A stretch of DNA of 52,420 nucleotides, from NCBI GenBank assembly GCA_934754775.1, contig CAKVIM010000014.1, positions 1-52,420 of the forward strand, in the 5' to 3' direction. The DNA is from an uncultured Candidatus Melainabacteria bacterium. Its GTDB lineage: Bacteria; Cyanobacteriota; Vampirovibrionia; Gastranaerophilales; Gastranaerophilaceae. Position numbers and translations under genes: made by a program. Positions 43,594 to 52,420 of this stretch are shown here, in pieces. Every line of letters starts with the position of its first letter. Positions within the stretch are counted from its first letter, which is position 1. The notes under the pieces are model-generated. The model did not search any database and had not been told where the DNA came from. It saw only the letters and a program-made list of their open reading frames with translations.

Positions 43594-44625
43594 TTAAGGT
43601 CTTATTAAAAATTTGATTGCATTTCCTGCAATATGTTGTTCCATTGCATATTCAACTTTGTCGAGCGGAAGTTCTGCAGTGATTAATTTTTCAACTTCGA
43701 CTTCGCCTGTTGCGATTAAATCAAGTGCTTGCCTGAAATACTTTGGCGTATGGTGGAATACGCTCATAAGTTTAATATCGCCATAGTGCATTTTTGTAGT
43801 GTCAAAGCTTACTTTTGAGCCTGATTTGCATCCGCCGAAGAAATGAACTGTGCCACCGGGACGAACGCAAGAGAAAACGAGTTCCCAAATCTCCGGCATA
43901 CCAACGCATTCCACTGCAACATCAAGTCCTTTTTGCTCGTCAGAAAAATCTTTGAAGATTCTTTCAGGGCTAGAATATTTTTTCAAATCGACAATTTCGT
44001 CAGCGTGAGCAAATTCTTCTGCCAATTTAAGCTTAATCGGATTTCTGCCGGCAACTATTACACGTGCACCTTTTAGCTTGCATAATCTTGCAAACATAAG
44101 CCCGATAGGCCCAATGCCGATTACACCAACTGTTTGTCCCGGTCGAATGTCGGTTCTTTCTACGCCGTGAACTACGTTCGCTAAAGGTTCGGAAAATGCA
44201 GCTTTTTCAAACGGCAGACTAGGTGGTAAAATTAGCGTGTTCTTTTTGACAATTCTTTCCGGAACTACTATATATTCTGCGTAAGCTCCGTTTAGCAAAT
44301 CCAGATTTTCGCACAAATTGTATTCTCCACGCTTGCAGAAGAAGCAATCCCCGCAAGGAGCTGAGTTTGCACAAACGACTCTGTCGCCGACTTTTACATT
44401 TTTAACTTCAGGTGAAACTTTTGCAACTGTGCCGGCAAATTCGTGTCCAAAACCTGACGGAATATTTTTGATAAGTACGGGATGTCCACGTCTGAAGGTC
44501 TTTACGTCTGTGCCGCAAGTTAATGCAGCTTCAATCTTAACAAGGATTTCTCCTTTTGCTAAAGGTTTAATCATTGTGTCTTCGTATCTTATATCTTGTG
44601 GACCGTAAAATAATACTGCTTTCAT
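43594..44625 (-). CDS. Zinc-dependent MDR alcohol/polyol dehydrogenase
   Basis: A 343-aa medium-chain dehydrogenase. Catalytic zinc ligands are Cys37 (TCGTD) and His61-Glu62 (GFGHE). The structural zinc site is Cys91, 94, 97 and 105 (CGDCFFC and YNLC). The NAD(P) Rossmann motif is VIGIGPIGLMFARL. Threonine dehydrogenase, sorbitol dehydrogenase and related sugar-alcohol enzymes share this layout; the substrate cannot be read. It is followed, only 1 nt before its start, by the end of the ompH gene upstream, so it is likely co-transcribed with lgt-ompH. Confidence 0.9.
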   Translation of the reverse strand: MKAVLFYGPQDIRYEDTMIKPLAKGEILVKIEAALTCGTDVKTFRRGHPVLIKNIPSGFGHEFAGTVAKVSPEVKNVKVGDRVVCANSAPCGDCFFCKRGEYNLCENLDLLNGAYAEYIVVPERIVKKNTLILPPSLPFEKAAFSEPLANVVHGVERTDIRPGQTVGVIGIGPIGLMFARLCKLKGARVIVAGRNPIKLKLAEEFAHADEIVDLKKYSSPERIFKDFSDEQKGLDVAVECVGMPEIWELVFSCVRPGGTVHFFGGCKSGSKVSFDTTKMHYGDIKLMSVFHHTPKYFRQALDLIATGEVEVEKLITAELPLDKVEYAMEQHIAGNAIKFLIRP

Positions 44626-44626
44626 T

Positions 44627-45079
44627 CTATTTAATAACCTTTAAAATTGTTGCGGTGATGTCATCTCCGCCGTATACGACAGCAGATTTCGGAAGCACCA
44701 TTGTGTAACCCATTTCAGTCGCTTTCTTGCCGATTTGGGCTGTAATATTATTGTCTGCAGCTTTCACTTTTGCTGCGTAATCTTTTGTGAACGCTTCTCT
44801 TTTTGCAGCTAATTGTTTTTCATAATTTTCTGCTAATGATTTTTTCTTCTTTGCGTCAGTTTGTTTGTTAACATCTGCTTGAGCTTTTTTGATGAACTCT
44901 GAAAGCTCTTTGTTTTTAGCTTCTTGAGAAGCCTTTAGAGCTTTAACTTGAGCGGATGAAGCAACAACTTTTTGAATATCAACGACTGCAATTTTTTGCG
45001 GCTCCGGTGCTGCAAATGCAGTTGTCGTAAGTGTTATAAGAAATGCTATTACTAATGTGATAGTTTGTTTGATTTTCAT
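44627..45079 (-). CDS. ompH: Skp/OmpH-family periplasmic chaperone
   Basis: A 150-aa protein with a signal peptide (MKIKQTITLVIAFLITLTTTAFA|A), then the family motif KIAVVDIQKVVASSAQVKAL, a long Lys/Ala-rich coiled coil, and the ending VLPKSAVVYGGDDITATILKVIK. Skp trimers hold unfolded outer-membrane proteins, so its presence supports a diderm envelope. It sits between lgt and the MDR dehydrogenase gene with almost no spacing; bamA and lpxD, frequent neighbours, are absent. Confidence 0.85.
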   Translation of the reverse strand: MKIKQTITLVIAFLITLTTTAFAAPEPQKIAVVDIQKVVASSAQVKALKASQEAKNKELSEFIKKAQADVNKQTDAKKKKSLAENYEKQLAAKREAFTKDYAAKVKAADNNITAQIGKKATEMGYTMVLPKSAVVYGGDDITATILKVIK

Positions 45080-45081
45080 AC

Positions 45082-45855
45082 TCAGCCCTTTCGCTTAATT
45101 AAAATAAATGTTGATACAATAATTATACCTACGGATACTAATATTGCAACCGGCGTGCCAAATATGTAGCGTACACTATCAATTCGGACTGATTCAACCA
45201 GAATTCTAACGATTGAATACAGTATCAAGTATATTAAAGCCAGATTTCCTTCTTTTTTTGCAAAATTCTTTTTCATAATAAAAAATAAGATTGCAAAAAC
45301 AACTACATCTAAGATACTTTCATAAAGAAAAGCCGGATGGAAAAATTCGCAATCCTGATAAGGAATAGGTCGATATTGCGGTGCGATGTAGAGTTTCCAC
45401 GGGAGAGTTGTTGGGGTTCCAAATGCTTCTGAATTAAAGAAGTTGCCCCAACGGCCGATTGCTTGTGCGATAGGAAGCCCTAATGCACAAATATCAGCGA
45501 GCTTTAGTGCTGAAAATTTGTGTTTGTTTGCAAAGAACCACAAACCAATAGCTCCGCCGATTATTGCTCCGTGAATAGAAATTCCGCCGTGTCTAATTGC
45601 GAGGATTTCGGTTGGAAATCTTAGGTAAAAATTGTAATCTAACGCACAGTAATAAGCTCTTGCTCCAAGAATTCCGAATATTATAAGATATGGAGCCAGG
45701 TCAATTATTGTGTCTTTTTTTAGCCCATAGTATTTTTCTCCGATGAAGTTTGAAACAAGCACTCCGACAGAGATTGCAAGAGCCATAATTACACCGTAAT
45801 AATATATATTTACACCAAATATGGTGCATGCGATTTGTGAAGGTGATGTGAACAT
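45082..45855 (-). CDS. lgt: Prolipoprotein diacylglyceryl transferase
   Basis: A 257-aa polytopic inner-membrane enzyme that lipidates the lipobox cysteine of prolipoproteins. Conserved motifs are RHGGISIHGAIIGG (with the essential His/Gly) and AQAIGRWGNFFNSEAFG. About seven membrane helices are visible. Its start overlaps the preceding TPR-lipoprotein gene by 1 nt, so a substrate-type protein and the enzyme are coupled. Confidence 0.96.
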   Translation of the reverse strand: MFTSPSQIACTIFGVNIYYYGVIMALAISVGVLVSNFIGEKYYGLKKDTIIDLAPYLIIFGILGARAYYCALDYNFYLRFPTEILAIRHGGISIHGAIIGGAIGLWFFANKHKFSALKLADICALGLPIAQAIGRWGNFFNSEAFGTPTTLPWKLYIAPQYRPIPYQDCEFFHPAFLYESILDVVVFAILFFIMKKNFAKKEGNLALIYLILYSIVRILVESVRIDSVRYIFGTPVAILVSVGIIIVSTFILIKRKG

Positions 45856-46385
45856 TATTCTGTTTCTTTCGGAGTATCGCCGTTGATAATTGAGTTAGAT
45901 TCAGCAATCAATTCTTCAATTGTTTGCTTATCTTCGGTGTCCGGTTTCATTTCTAGGTATTTTGTAAGGTTTTCTACTGCATATTTTTTGTATTCAATAG
46001 ATTTTGCCTTATCTTCTTCGGAAATTTCTTTCTTTTCTTCTGTAACTTCTACTATTTCATCCGACAAATCAGCTTGTGCGATACCTAAAGAATAGTAAAA
46101 ATCTGCAAAATCGGGCTTAATTTTGATTCCGCCTTCAAGAGCCTCGATAGCTTTATCAAACTTCTTAGCATTAATGGCAGCAATACCCAAATTATAATAT
46201 GTTTCATACATGGTAGAATCTAAATCAAGACTTGCTTGAAGTCTGTTCATTGCTGATTCATAATCCCCTTTTTGCATATATTCTGCGGCTTTATTATTAA
46301 GCTCCTGTACTGCGATATTGTTGATGCAAGCTGTAGAAATAACGGCAACGAACAAGACGCACGCAATCATTAAAGCTTTTTTCAT
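45855..46385 (-). CDS. TPR-repeat lipoprotein
   Basis: A 176-aa protein with a lipoprotein signal (FVAVISTAC, Cys20), then about three TPR units (NKAAEYMQKGDYESAMNRL, YYNLGIAAINAKKFDKAIEAL and YYSLGIAQADLSDE). An acidic linker (EEKKEISEEDKAK) and a final helical repeat follow. It may be an outer- or inner-membrane scaffold. It is the first gene of the leftward unit with lgt, ompH and the MDR dehydrogenase and lies opposite prfA, with 167 nt between. Confidence 0.85.
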   Translation of the reverse strand: MKKALMIACVLFVAVISTACINNIAVQELNNKAAEYMQKGDYESAMNRLQASLDLDSTMYETYYNLGIAAINAKKFDKAIEALEGGIKIKPDFADFYYSLGIAQADLSDEIVEVTEEKKEISEEDKAKSIEYKKYAVENLTKYLEMKPDTEDKQTIEELIAESNSIINGDTPKETE

Positions 46386-46552
46386 ATAAAAATTTCCCTC
46401 TATTCAAATTTATTAATGGTATTCTAATACACATTTATTAAATAATCAAGTTTGTAAAGTTTCATCATATAGGAGATGTATTTTGATGATATTATCTTAA
46501 CTTCACAATTTCTCATGTTTGAATTATACTTAACACAAAGAGGTAAAATTAT

Positions 46553-47638
46553 ATGAAAGATATGTTAGATAAAATCGTTCAGATTGAGAAAAAGTATGTA
46601 GAACTTGGCGAAACTCTGTCTGACCCTAATGTAATTGCTGATTACAATAAATTCCGTGATTTATCAAAACAAAGAAAATCAATGGAAGAAACCGTAGAAC
46701 TTTATTATGCGTGGAAAAAAGCAGTTGATGCTATTGATGAAGCAAAACAACTTATTCACGAAGAAAAAGACGAAGAAATGAAACAGTTCTTGAAGGCTGA
46801 AATGGAAGAAAACGAGAAAAAACTTCCTGAGTATGAAGAAAGAATGAAGGTTCTTCTGCTTCCTCGTGACCCGATGGATGATAAAGATATTATGCTTGAA
46901 ATCAGAGGCGGTGCAGGCGGTGATGAAGCAAATATTTTTGCCGGCGATTTAATGAGAATGTATATGCGTTATGCCGATAAAATGGGTTGGCAAACTCAAG
47001 TTTTAAGTAAGACCGAATGTGAAGCAGGCGGTGTAAGTGAAGTTATTATTTCAATGAAAGGTGATAGTATTTATTCTCGTCTTAAATATGAATCAGGAGT
47101 TCACAGAGTTCAAAGGGTTCCTGCAACAGAATCACAAGGTAGAGTTCACACTTCAACTGCAACTGTTGCGGTTATGCCGGAAGTTGATGACGTTGAAGTT
47201 GAATTGAATATGAATGATGTCGAAATTTCAACTGCTCGTTCAGGCGGTGCCGGTGGTCAAAACGTTAACAAAGTAGAAACTGCAGCACGTGTATTTCACA
47301 AACCTACAGGAATTATGATTTTCTGTACAGAAGAACGTTCTCAATTGCAAAACAAAGAAAGAGCTTTGCAAATTTTGAAGGCAAAACTTTATGATATGGA
47401 AGTTCAAAAGCAAATGCAAGAAATCACCGATTTAAGACGTTCTCAAGTCGGAACAGGTGATAGAAGTGAGCGAATCAGAACTTATAATTTTCCGCAAGGT
47501 CGTTTAACAGACCACCGCATTAATCATAACTTGAATGTTTGGACAGTAATTGACGGTGATTTGGATGAGTTAATCGATTTATTGACCGAATACGACCAAA
47601 AGCTTAAGCTTGAAAAATTGGCTGAAACAAACGCTTAA
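46553..47638 (+). CDS. prfA: Peptide chain release factor 1
   Basis: A 361-aa RF1 that recognises UAA and UAG. The GGQ tripeptide (Gly234-Gly235-Gln236 in [14 protein letters not shown]) triggers hydrolysis, and the anticodon-mimic region contains [14 protein letters not shown], where RF1 proteins have PxT. The typical RF1 reading [12 protein letters not shown] and the C-terminal [31 protein letters not shown] are intact. prmC, a frequent neighbour, does not follow. The use of TAG and TAA stops throughout fits an active RF1. Confidence 0.96.
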   Translation: MKDMLDKIVQIEKKYVELGETLSDPNVIADYNKFRDLSKQRKSMEETVELYYAWKKAVDAIDEAKQLIHEEKDEEMKQFLKAEMEENEKKLPEYEERMKVLLLPRDPMDDKDIMLEIRGGAGGDEANIFAGDLMRMYMRYADKMGWQTQVLSKTECEAGGVSEVIISMKGDSIYSRLKYESGVHRVQRVPATESQGRVHTSTATVAVMPEVDDVEVELNMNDVEISTARSGGAGGQNVNKVETAARVFHKPTGIMIFCTEERSQLQNKERALQILKAKLYDMEVQKQMQEITDLRRSQVGTGDRSERIRTYNFPQGRLTDHRINHNLNVWTVIDGDLDELIDLLTEYDQKLKLEKLAETNA

Positions 47639-47872
47639 TAAATGGAAAATTGAAAGTTGAAAGTGGAAAATTAATTTAAATTTTTCATTTAATAAAAATG
47701 TAGAGTGGGAAAAGTGCAAGCGATTCCCACTTTTTTAATGTTAATGGTGCAAAAAATTGCACTCTACGATTTTCAAGTAAACATATGTTCAATATTAAAT
47801 GTATTTTTATGATAAATTTTAAAACAATTTTCCATTTTCAATTTTCCATTTTCCATTTAAGCCAAACGGTAT
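47639..47872. repeat. prfA-ylxR spacer: terminator plus TGGAAAA palindromic arms
   Basis: The spacer is a large inverted repeat: AATGGAAAATTGAAAGTTGA (47641-47660) can pair with TTTTCAATTTTCCATTTTCC (47834-47853). In the middle lies an intrinsic terminator, AGTGGGAA/TTCCCACT (47704-47731) followed by six T's. No gene is seen. Confidence 0.6.
47704..47736 (+). terminator. Terminator of prfA
   Basis: The 8-bp stem AGTGGGAA / TTCCCACT with a 12-nt loop is followed by TTTTTT. Confidence 0.7.
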
Positions 47873-47922
47873 TTGCAAGTTTAAAACATGCAAAAATATA
47901 ATGTTTGTGGTATAAAAAATGT
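47873..47922 (+). promoter_or_regulatory. Promoter of ylxR-infB with a very short leader
   Basis: TTGCAA (47873-47878) and a perfect TATAAT (47897-47902) are 18 nt apart. Transcription would start near 47909, only about 14 nt before the ATG at 47923, and no ribosome binding site is visible. Confidence 0.55.
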
Positions 47923-48183
47923 ATGAACAAACAAAGAAAATGCGTTGGATGTGGCGAATTAAAACCAAGAGAAGAATTGATTAGGGTTATGAAAACCGAC
48001 AAAAAAGAATTAATTGTAAACCCAAATTCTAAAACATTTGGCAGATCTGCATATCTTTGTTATAATCAGAGTTGTATAGAAGCAGCATTAAAAAAATCAA
48101 GGCTGAATAAGGTGCTTAAGACCGGTGTAGTGGTGGATAAGGACGAATTGTTCGCTCAACTGCAAAAACATACAAGTAAATAA
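47923..48183 (+). CDS. ylxR: YlxR family RNA-binding protein (RnpM-like)
   Basis: An 86-aa protein. The start MNKQRKCVGCGELKPREELIRV is the family start; a TTG six codons earlier is less likely. Hallmarks are RKCVGCG, GRSAYLCYNQSCIEAALKKSRLNKVLK and overall size. In Bacillus YlxR/RnpM modulates RNase P. The normal order is rimP-nusA-ylxR-infB; here nusA and rimP are missing upstream, and a promoter sits directly before the gene. infB follows after 20 nt with an AAAGGA ribosome binding site. Confidence 0.9.
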   Translation: MNKQRKCVGCGELKPREELIRVMKTDKKELIVNPNSKTFGRSAYLCYNQSCIEAALKKSRLNKVLKTGVVVDKDELFAQLQKHTSK

Positions 48184-48203
48184 CTTGAAAGGAAATATAT
48201 TAG

Positions 48204-50729
48204 ATGGATAGTATTAGAGTTAGTGAATTAGCAAAAGAGCTCGGTTTGACCAGTAAAGAAGTAATCGAGAAGTTTGGTGAAATCGATATAATGGTGAAGT
48301 CGCACTCTAATACCGTTAATCCGACTCAGATTCGTAAGTTAAAAGAACATTTAGGATTAGTTCCAAAGAAGTCAAATGCAAAACCTAAGGCATTTATTGT
48401 AAAGAAAGCGAAAGCTCCGCAAGAAGAAGCAAAGACATCTGCAGAAACTCCAAAGGCTGCTCCAAAACCTGCTGTTGAACGAATTGAACGAGTTCAAAGA
48501 GTAGAAAGAGTTCAAAGAGTTGAAAAAGTTGAGCGTGTAGAAAAAGTTGAAAAAGCTGCTCCGCAAGCTGAAGTTAAAAAAGCTGAAAAACCTGTAGTAA
48601 GAGTAGAACGTACAAAGATTGAATATCCGAAAAATCAATCAAGAATTGAAATCGTAAGACGTGCTCCTCAAAAACCGATTAAGACTGTTAAACCTGATGA
48701 AAAGAAACCTTTTAATAAAGGCGGTCAAGAAAAGAAACTTGTTGAAAGAAGAATTATTCCGCAAGAAATTTACGAAGGAAAATCAGGCCCTTCTACTGCG
48801 AAGAGAAAAAATGATGTAAAGAAAAAGGATAAAGATTTCAATTCTAAAAAAGAAGATCAAGAAATGATTTCTTTGGAAAAAGCTGCTGCACAAAAGCACA
48901 AAAAGAAATCTCACAAAGAGGAAGCTTTGGCAGAAGTTAAACAAATTGTTGTAAATCAACCGATGACAATTAGTGAATTGGCTGATAAAATACACAAAAC
49001 TCCTGCAGAAATCGTTAAGTTTCTTATGTTTCAAGGAGTTATGGCAACGGTTAACCAATTGATTGATGTAGAAACTATTAAAAAAGTTTGTGCAGAGTAC
49101 GAATTGGAAGTGTTGGAAGAAGATATTGAAGCATTCATGGAAGAAGAGCTTGAAAAAGAAGAAAAACAAAAAGCTCTTACTGAAGTTGATAAAAAATTAT
49201 TGAAGAAACGTGCTCCGGTAGTAAGTATTATGGGACACGTAGACCATGGTAAAACTACATTATTGGATAGTATTAGAGCTTCTAAGCACAAAATCGTTTC
49301 AACAGAAGTTGGCGGTATCACTCAGTCAATCGGTGCTTATACGGTTTATCTTGATAACAAGCATGAAAAGAAAATTGTGTTTGTTGATACTCCTGGTCAC
49401 GAAGCGTTTACAGAAATGCGTGCCAGAGGTGCAAAAGCTACAGATATTGCAATTTTGGTTGTTGCGGCTGATGACGGTATAATGCCTCAAACAATTGAAG
49501 CTATTAACCACGCAAAAGCGGCAGAAGTGCCTATTATTGTTGCGGTTAACAAATGCGATAAACCTGGAGCTAATCCGGACAGAGTGTTGCAACAGTTGAC
49601 AGAACACGGACTTGTTCCGGAAGCTTGGGGTGGCGAAACAATTACTGTTAATGTTTCAGCTTTACAAGGAACCGGTATTGATGAACTTCTTGAGTACATC
49701 TTGTTGGTAGCTGATTTGCAAGAGCTTAAAGCTAATCCTAAGGCAGAAGCCTCCGGTGTAGTTATTGAAGCTAATTTAGATAAAGGTAAAGGGCCTGTTG
49801 CGACACTTCTTGTACAAAACGGTACATTGAGAACCGGCAACTGTATTGTAGTTGGTACAGCTTGTGGTAGAGTTAGAGCGTTACTTTCTGACTCCGGAGA
49901 AAGAATTGCGAAGGCAGAGCCTTCAACTCCGGTTGAGATTTTAGGTTTAACAGAAGTTCCAAATGCCGGTGATTATTTCGAAGTTGTTAAAAATGAAAAA
50001 GAAATGAAGGCAATTGTGGACAAGCGTAAAGAAAAAGAACGTAATAAGCGTCTTGACGCAATGCTTCCGGCTCATATGAGAAGAGAATCTGGTGCAGCTG
50101 AAGGCGATATTCCACAATTGAACTTGATTATTAAAGCTAATACTCACGGTGCTGCAGAAGCTGTTTCTCAAGCTATTGCACAACTTGAGTCAAAAGAAAT
50201 TAGTACAAAGATTATTCACGTAGGCGTTGGTGATATTTCAGAAGCTGATGTAATGTTAGCATCTGCATCAAATGCTCTAATCTTAGGCTTCACTGTTAAG
50301 GAAGACTCAAACGCTTTAGCAGCTGCTGAAAGAGAAGGCGTAACGATTAAGAAATATGATATTATTTATCAAATTTTAGAAGATATTGAAAAGAAAATGA
50401 TTTCATTGCTTTCACCTGAGGTTAAAGAAGTTGTTACCGGTCAGGTTGAAATCAGACAAATCTTTACCGTTGGTAAGACTCAAAAGATTGCCGGATGTTA
50501 TGTTACAGAAGGTAAGATTAACAGAAACGACACTGCTACTATTTATAGAGATGGAAAACAAATTTTCAAAGGTGCAGTCGATCAACTTAAGAGATTTAAG
50601 GATGACGTCAAAGAAGTCGCTCAAGGTTTCGAATGCGGCTTGTCCTTCGTTAAGTTTAATGACATTCAAGAAGGCGATATAGTTAAATTTACTACAGAAG
50701 AAGAAATTGAACGTTCTGAATTAGAATAA
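48204..50729 (+). CDS. infB: Translation initiation factor IF-2
   Basis: An 841-aa IF-2. The N-terminal IF2_N domain (IRVSELAKELGLTSKEVIEKF) is followed by a long charged linker with tandem RVE/RVQ/KVE tripeptides (about residues 90-118), a second IF2_N region (MTISELADKIHKTPAEIVKFLM) and the GTPase. The P-loop GHVDHGKT is at 344-351, with DTPGHEAFTEMRARG and NKCDKPGAN after it. The C-terminal fMet-tRNA-binding half is complete. It forms an operon with ylxR and ends at a strong terminator; rbfA does not follow. Confidence 0.97.
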   Translation: MDSIRVSELAKELGLTSKEVIEKFGEIDIMVKSHSNTVNPTQIRKLKEHLGLVPKKSNAKPKAFIVKKAKAPQEEAKTSAETPKAAPKPAVERIERVQRVERVQRVEKVERVEKVEKAAPQAEVKKAEKPVVRVERTKIEYPKNQSRIEIVRRAPQKPIKTVKPDEKKPFNKGGQEKKLVERRIIPQEIYEGKSGPSTAKRKNDVKKKDKDFNSKKEDQEMISLEKAAAQKHKKKSHKEEALAEVKQIVVNQPMTISELADKIHKTPAEIVKFLMFQGVMATVNQLIDVETIKKVCAEYELEVLEEDIEAFMEEELEKEEKQKALTEVDKKLLKKRAPVVSIMGHVDHGKTTLLDSIRASKHKIVSTEVGGITQSIGAYTVYLDNKHEKKIVFVDTPGHEAFTEMRARGAKATDIAILVVAADDGIMPQTIEAINHAKAAEVPIIVAVNKCDKPGANPDRVLQQLTEHGLVPEAWGGETITVNVSALQGTGIDELLEYILLVADLQELKANPKAEASGVVIEANLDKGKGPVATLLVQNGTLRTGNCIVVGTACGRVRALLSDSGERIAKAEPSTPVEILGLTEVPNAGDYFEVVKNEKEMKAIVDKRKEKERNKRLDAMLPAHMRRESGAAEGDIPQLNLIIKANTHGAAEAVSQAIAQLESKEISTKIIHVGVGDISEADVMLASASNALILGFTVKEDSNALAAAEREGVTIKKYDIIYQILEDIEKKMISLLSPEVKEVVTGQVEIRQIFTVGKTQKIAGCYVTEGKINRNDTATIYRDGKQIFKGAVDQLKRFKDDVKEVAQGFECGLSFVKFNDIQEGDIVKFTTEEEIERSELE

Positions 50730-50750
50730 TAAGAATAATAATTTAAAAGT

Positions 50751-50783
50751 AAAAAAGAAGGATAAAAACATCCTTCTTTTTTT
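50751..50783. terminator. Bidirectional terminator after infB
   Basis: AAAAAAGAAGGAT / ATCCTTCTTTTTTT with a 6-nt loop separates the convergent ends of infB and the small membrane protein gene. Confidence 0.9.
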
Positions 50784-50785
50784 AG

Positions 50786-51085
50786 CTATTCTTCAACAAC
50801 TTCGTTTATTTCGACTCCGCCGTCAGCGGGAGATTTATTGTCTTTGTATTTCCAGTATAGGAACATGTCAATTAATAAAAATAGTGTGTTTAAAATATAT
50901 AGCCAAAATACCCAGTCCATGTCATCAAGCACTTTGTGGGTTATACCGCAAAGATAACCTAATAGTATCAACATAGAAAAATGGATGCTTTTTCCGTGTA
51001 CACATTTACATCTGTATGTTTTTAAAGCTGCAACCGGCCAGCTTATTCCGAAACATACCATCATTCCGGCTTCAAATACGCTCAT
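50786..51085 (-). CDS. Small membrane protein, PQ-loop/SemiSWEET-like
   Basis: A 99-aa protein with three hydrophobic segments (about residues 4-22, 36-50 and 56-78) and an acidic tail. The pattern GISWPVAALKTYRCKCVHGKSIHFSMLILLGY resembles a single PQ-loop unit (proline followed by a polar/basic loop and GKS), as in bacterial SemiSWEET-type small transporters. That is a resemblance only. It has an AAAGGAGATTAAA ribosome binding site and faces comEC across a 113-nt divergent spacer. Confidence 0.6.
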   Translation of the reverse strand: MSVFEAGMMVCFGISWPVAALKTYRCKCVHGKSIHFSMLILLGYLCGITHKVLDDMDWVFWLYILNTLFLLIDMFLYWKYKDNKSPADGGVEINEVVEE

Positions 51086-51198
51086 TTTAATCTCCTTTAT
51101 TAAATCTTTTTCAATAATATGATACGGCTTTAATTTTGTATGTAAATATGCTTTCTTAAAACTTGATATTTTCTTAATATCAATGATAAAATCGGTAT

Positions 51199-52420
51199 AT
51201 GTTTAAGGATTTTTGCGTTAATATCTGTCAGAATAAGAACCTTTTGATGCTTATGACAGTAACGGTTTATATTTTGGGATTGGTTGCGGCTTTGATGGAA
51301 TACCAATTGCTGTTTGCAGCCATATTGACGCTTATTCTGGTGTTTTTTATTTTAAAAGATTATATAAGCCCAAAATTCGCATTACTTCTTGGATTTATGT
51401 TTTATTTGGGGATTGTGAATACGACATTTAGAATGCGAGATATAGATGAACTCTCAAACCTTGCACCTGTAAATTCTACTGTTTACGGAAAAATTCTTTC
51501 TATTCCACAGAATAAAGATGACGATAAAATAAAATTCTTTTTTAAGGTTAACAAGATTGAATATGATTCTATGGCTAAGAGTTATGATAACGAAAAAGTT
51601 TTGGTGACTTTGAATACAACTGATAAACTCAAAATTTATGATTCTTATAAAATTAAGGGAAGGCTCTCAATGCCGTTTAAAGCGGGCAACCCATCACAAT
51701 TTGATTATGGAAATTATTTGAGAAATTTTGATACGTATTCAGTCTTTTACGGAAAAGAGTTTACAAACTTGAATGTCACCCCTACGAAAAAAGAACGGAC
51801 ATTGCAGCGGATAAATGATTATCGGGAAAAGATTCTTGCGATACATTCTAATTATCTGGCATCACCAAATCTTGAAGTCTTGGGTGGAATTGTGTTCGGT
51901 GATGACGCGGTTTCTCCTCCGGAGTATATCAAAAAATCTTTTATTAATTCCGGCTTGCTTCATATTTTGGCGGCTTCTGGCATGAACGTGGCGTTCATAT
52001 TTTCATTTTTCTTCTTTTTCCTTTCGCTTTTAAGAGTGAATTATAAAGTAAATGTGTCGTTTTGTATTTTGATGGTAATAACCTATTCTCTGATGACAGG
52101 TTTGGGTGCGTCCGTTGTCAGAGCTACTTTTATGCTTGTATTTGTGCTGATTGGTAAACTTATTGATAGAGATGCTCATTCTGTTTCGCTGCTTGCGTTT
52201 GTGGCACTTTTGATGCTTTTGTACAATCCGATGTATATAAATGATGTCGGATTCCAGTTATCATTTGTTGTAACTCTCGGGCTTTTGGTGATGACACCTT
52301 ATCTGGTAAGGAGTAAAAATAAGTTTCTTAATTGGCTGATTGGTACGGTTAGTATTCCGATAATTGCTCAATTGTGGGTAATTCCTATTCAGATATTTTA
52401 TTTTAATAATATTAGTATTT
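51199..52420 (+). CDS. comEC: ComEC/Rec2 family DNA-uptake channel protein (3' end beyond window)
   Basis: The first 407 codons of a long reading frame that runs off the window. It starts MFKDFCVNICQNKNLLMLM, with membrane helices at about 17-65. A DUF4131-like extracellular region follows and ends in the typical NPSQFDYGNYLRN. The Competence domain follows, with the conserved INSGLLHILAASGMNVAFIF and NDVGFQLSFVVTLGLLV. ComEC moves single-stranded DNA across the inner membrane during natural transformation. The C-terminal metallo-beta-lactamase-like domain, if present, would lie outside. No ribosome binding site is strong. Confidence 0.9.
   Translation, partial: MFKDFCVNICQNKNLLMLMTVTVYILGLVAALMEYQLLFAAILTLILVFFILKDYISPKFALLLGFMFYLGIVNTTFRMRDIDELSNLAPVNSTVYGKILSIPQNKDDDKIKFFFKVNKIEYDSMAKSYDNEKVLVTLNTTDKLKIYDSYKIKGRLSMPFKAGNPSQFDYGNYLRNFDTYSVFYGKEFTNLNVTPTKKERTLQRINDYREKILAIHSNYLASPNLEVLGGIVFGDDAVSPPEYIKKSFINSGLLHILAASGMNVAFIFSFFFFFLSLLRVNYKVNVSFCILMVITYSLMTGLGASVVRATFMLVFVLIGKLIDRDAHSVSLLAFVALLMLLYNPMYINDVGFQLSFVVTLGLLVMTPYLVRSKNKFLNWLIGTVSIPIIAQLWVIPIQIFYFNNISI

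Overview
The window looks like a chromosome segment of an AT-rich, diderm, non-photosynthetic bacterium. The best guess is the Melainabacteria/Vampirovibrionia (Gastranaerophilales-like) side of the Cyanobacteria, but this is an inference from gene content, not a proven placement. A Skp/OmpH-type chaperone points to an outer membrane. RicT/YaaT, YlxR, FolE2, a zinc-type S14 and a divergent-PAP2 protein give a mixed cyanobacterial/Firmicutes flavour. No tRNA, rRNA, transposase, phage gene or CRISPR array was seen.

Layout. 1-4980: tandem copies of a structured repeat, then a leftward block with a tiny motility-like protein, a SIMPL protein, ricT, gpsA, murQ and ribH. 4981-7299: rightward rsgA-ispA-PAP2. 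7535-10506: rightward ribosomal/translocon block rpsE-rpmD-rplO-secY ending in a strong terminator. 10667-16703: aroQ, a duplicated-motif small protein with folE2, a repeat-filled gap, a secreted glycoside-hydrolase-like protein, a small CxxC protein and a tripeptidase-like M20 peptidase. 16781-18601: leftward NifU-like scaffold and GGGtGRT protein, with a structured repeat between them. 18802-23674: calpain-like protease, unusual ABC1-type kinase and an EF-hand protein. 23770-26440: secreted protein, BaiN/HI0933 flavoprotein, folK, rpmE. 26781-34370: S10 cluster from rpsJ to rpsZ. 34845-39278: leftward lipoprotein and TPR protein, then the displaced rpsH-rplF-rplR. 39585-47638: secreted protein, eno, recR, ybaB, yebC, an MDR dehydrogenase, skp/ompH, lgt, a TPR lipoprotein and prfA. 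47923-52420: ylxR-infB, a PQ-loop-like membrane protein and the 5' part of comEC.

The housekeeping genes are ordinary. Two things stand out. The normally continuous S10-spc ribosomal operon is broken into three pieces, one of them inverted. The intergenic spacers, including those inside ribosomal-protein operons, hold at least five families of small palindromic repeats. Three of these show compensatory stem changes between copies, which argues for selected RNA (or DNA cruciform) structure. One repeat lies in frame inside a flavoprotein gene. The most system-like protein set is the calpain/ABC1-kinase/EF-hand neighbourhood at 18.8-23.7 kb, whose function is unknown.

All positions and motifs were read by eye. 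Family names rest on recognised motifs, not on searches.
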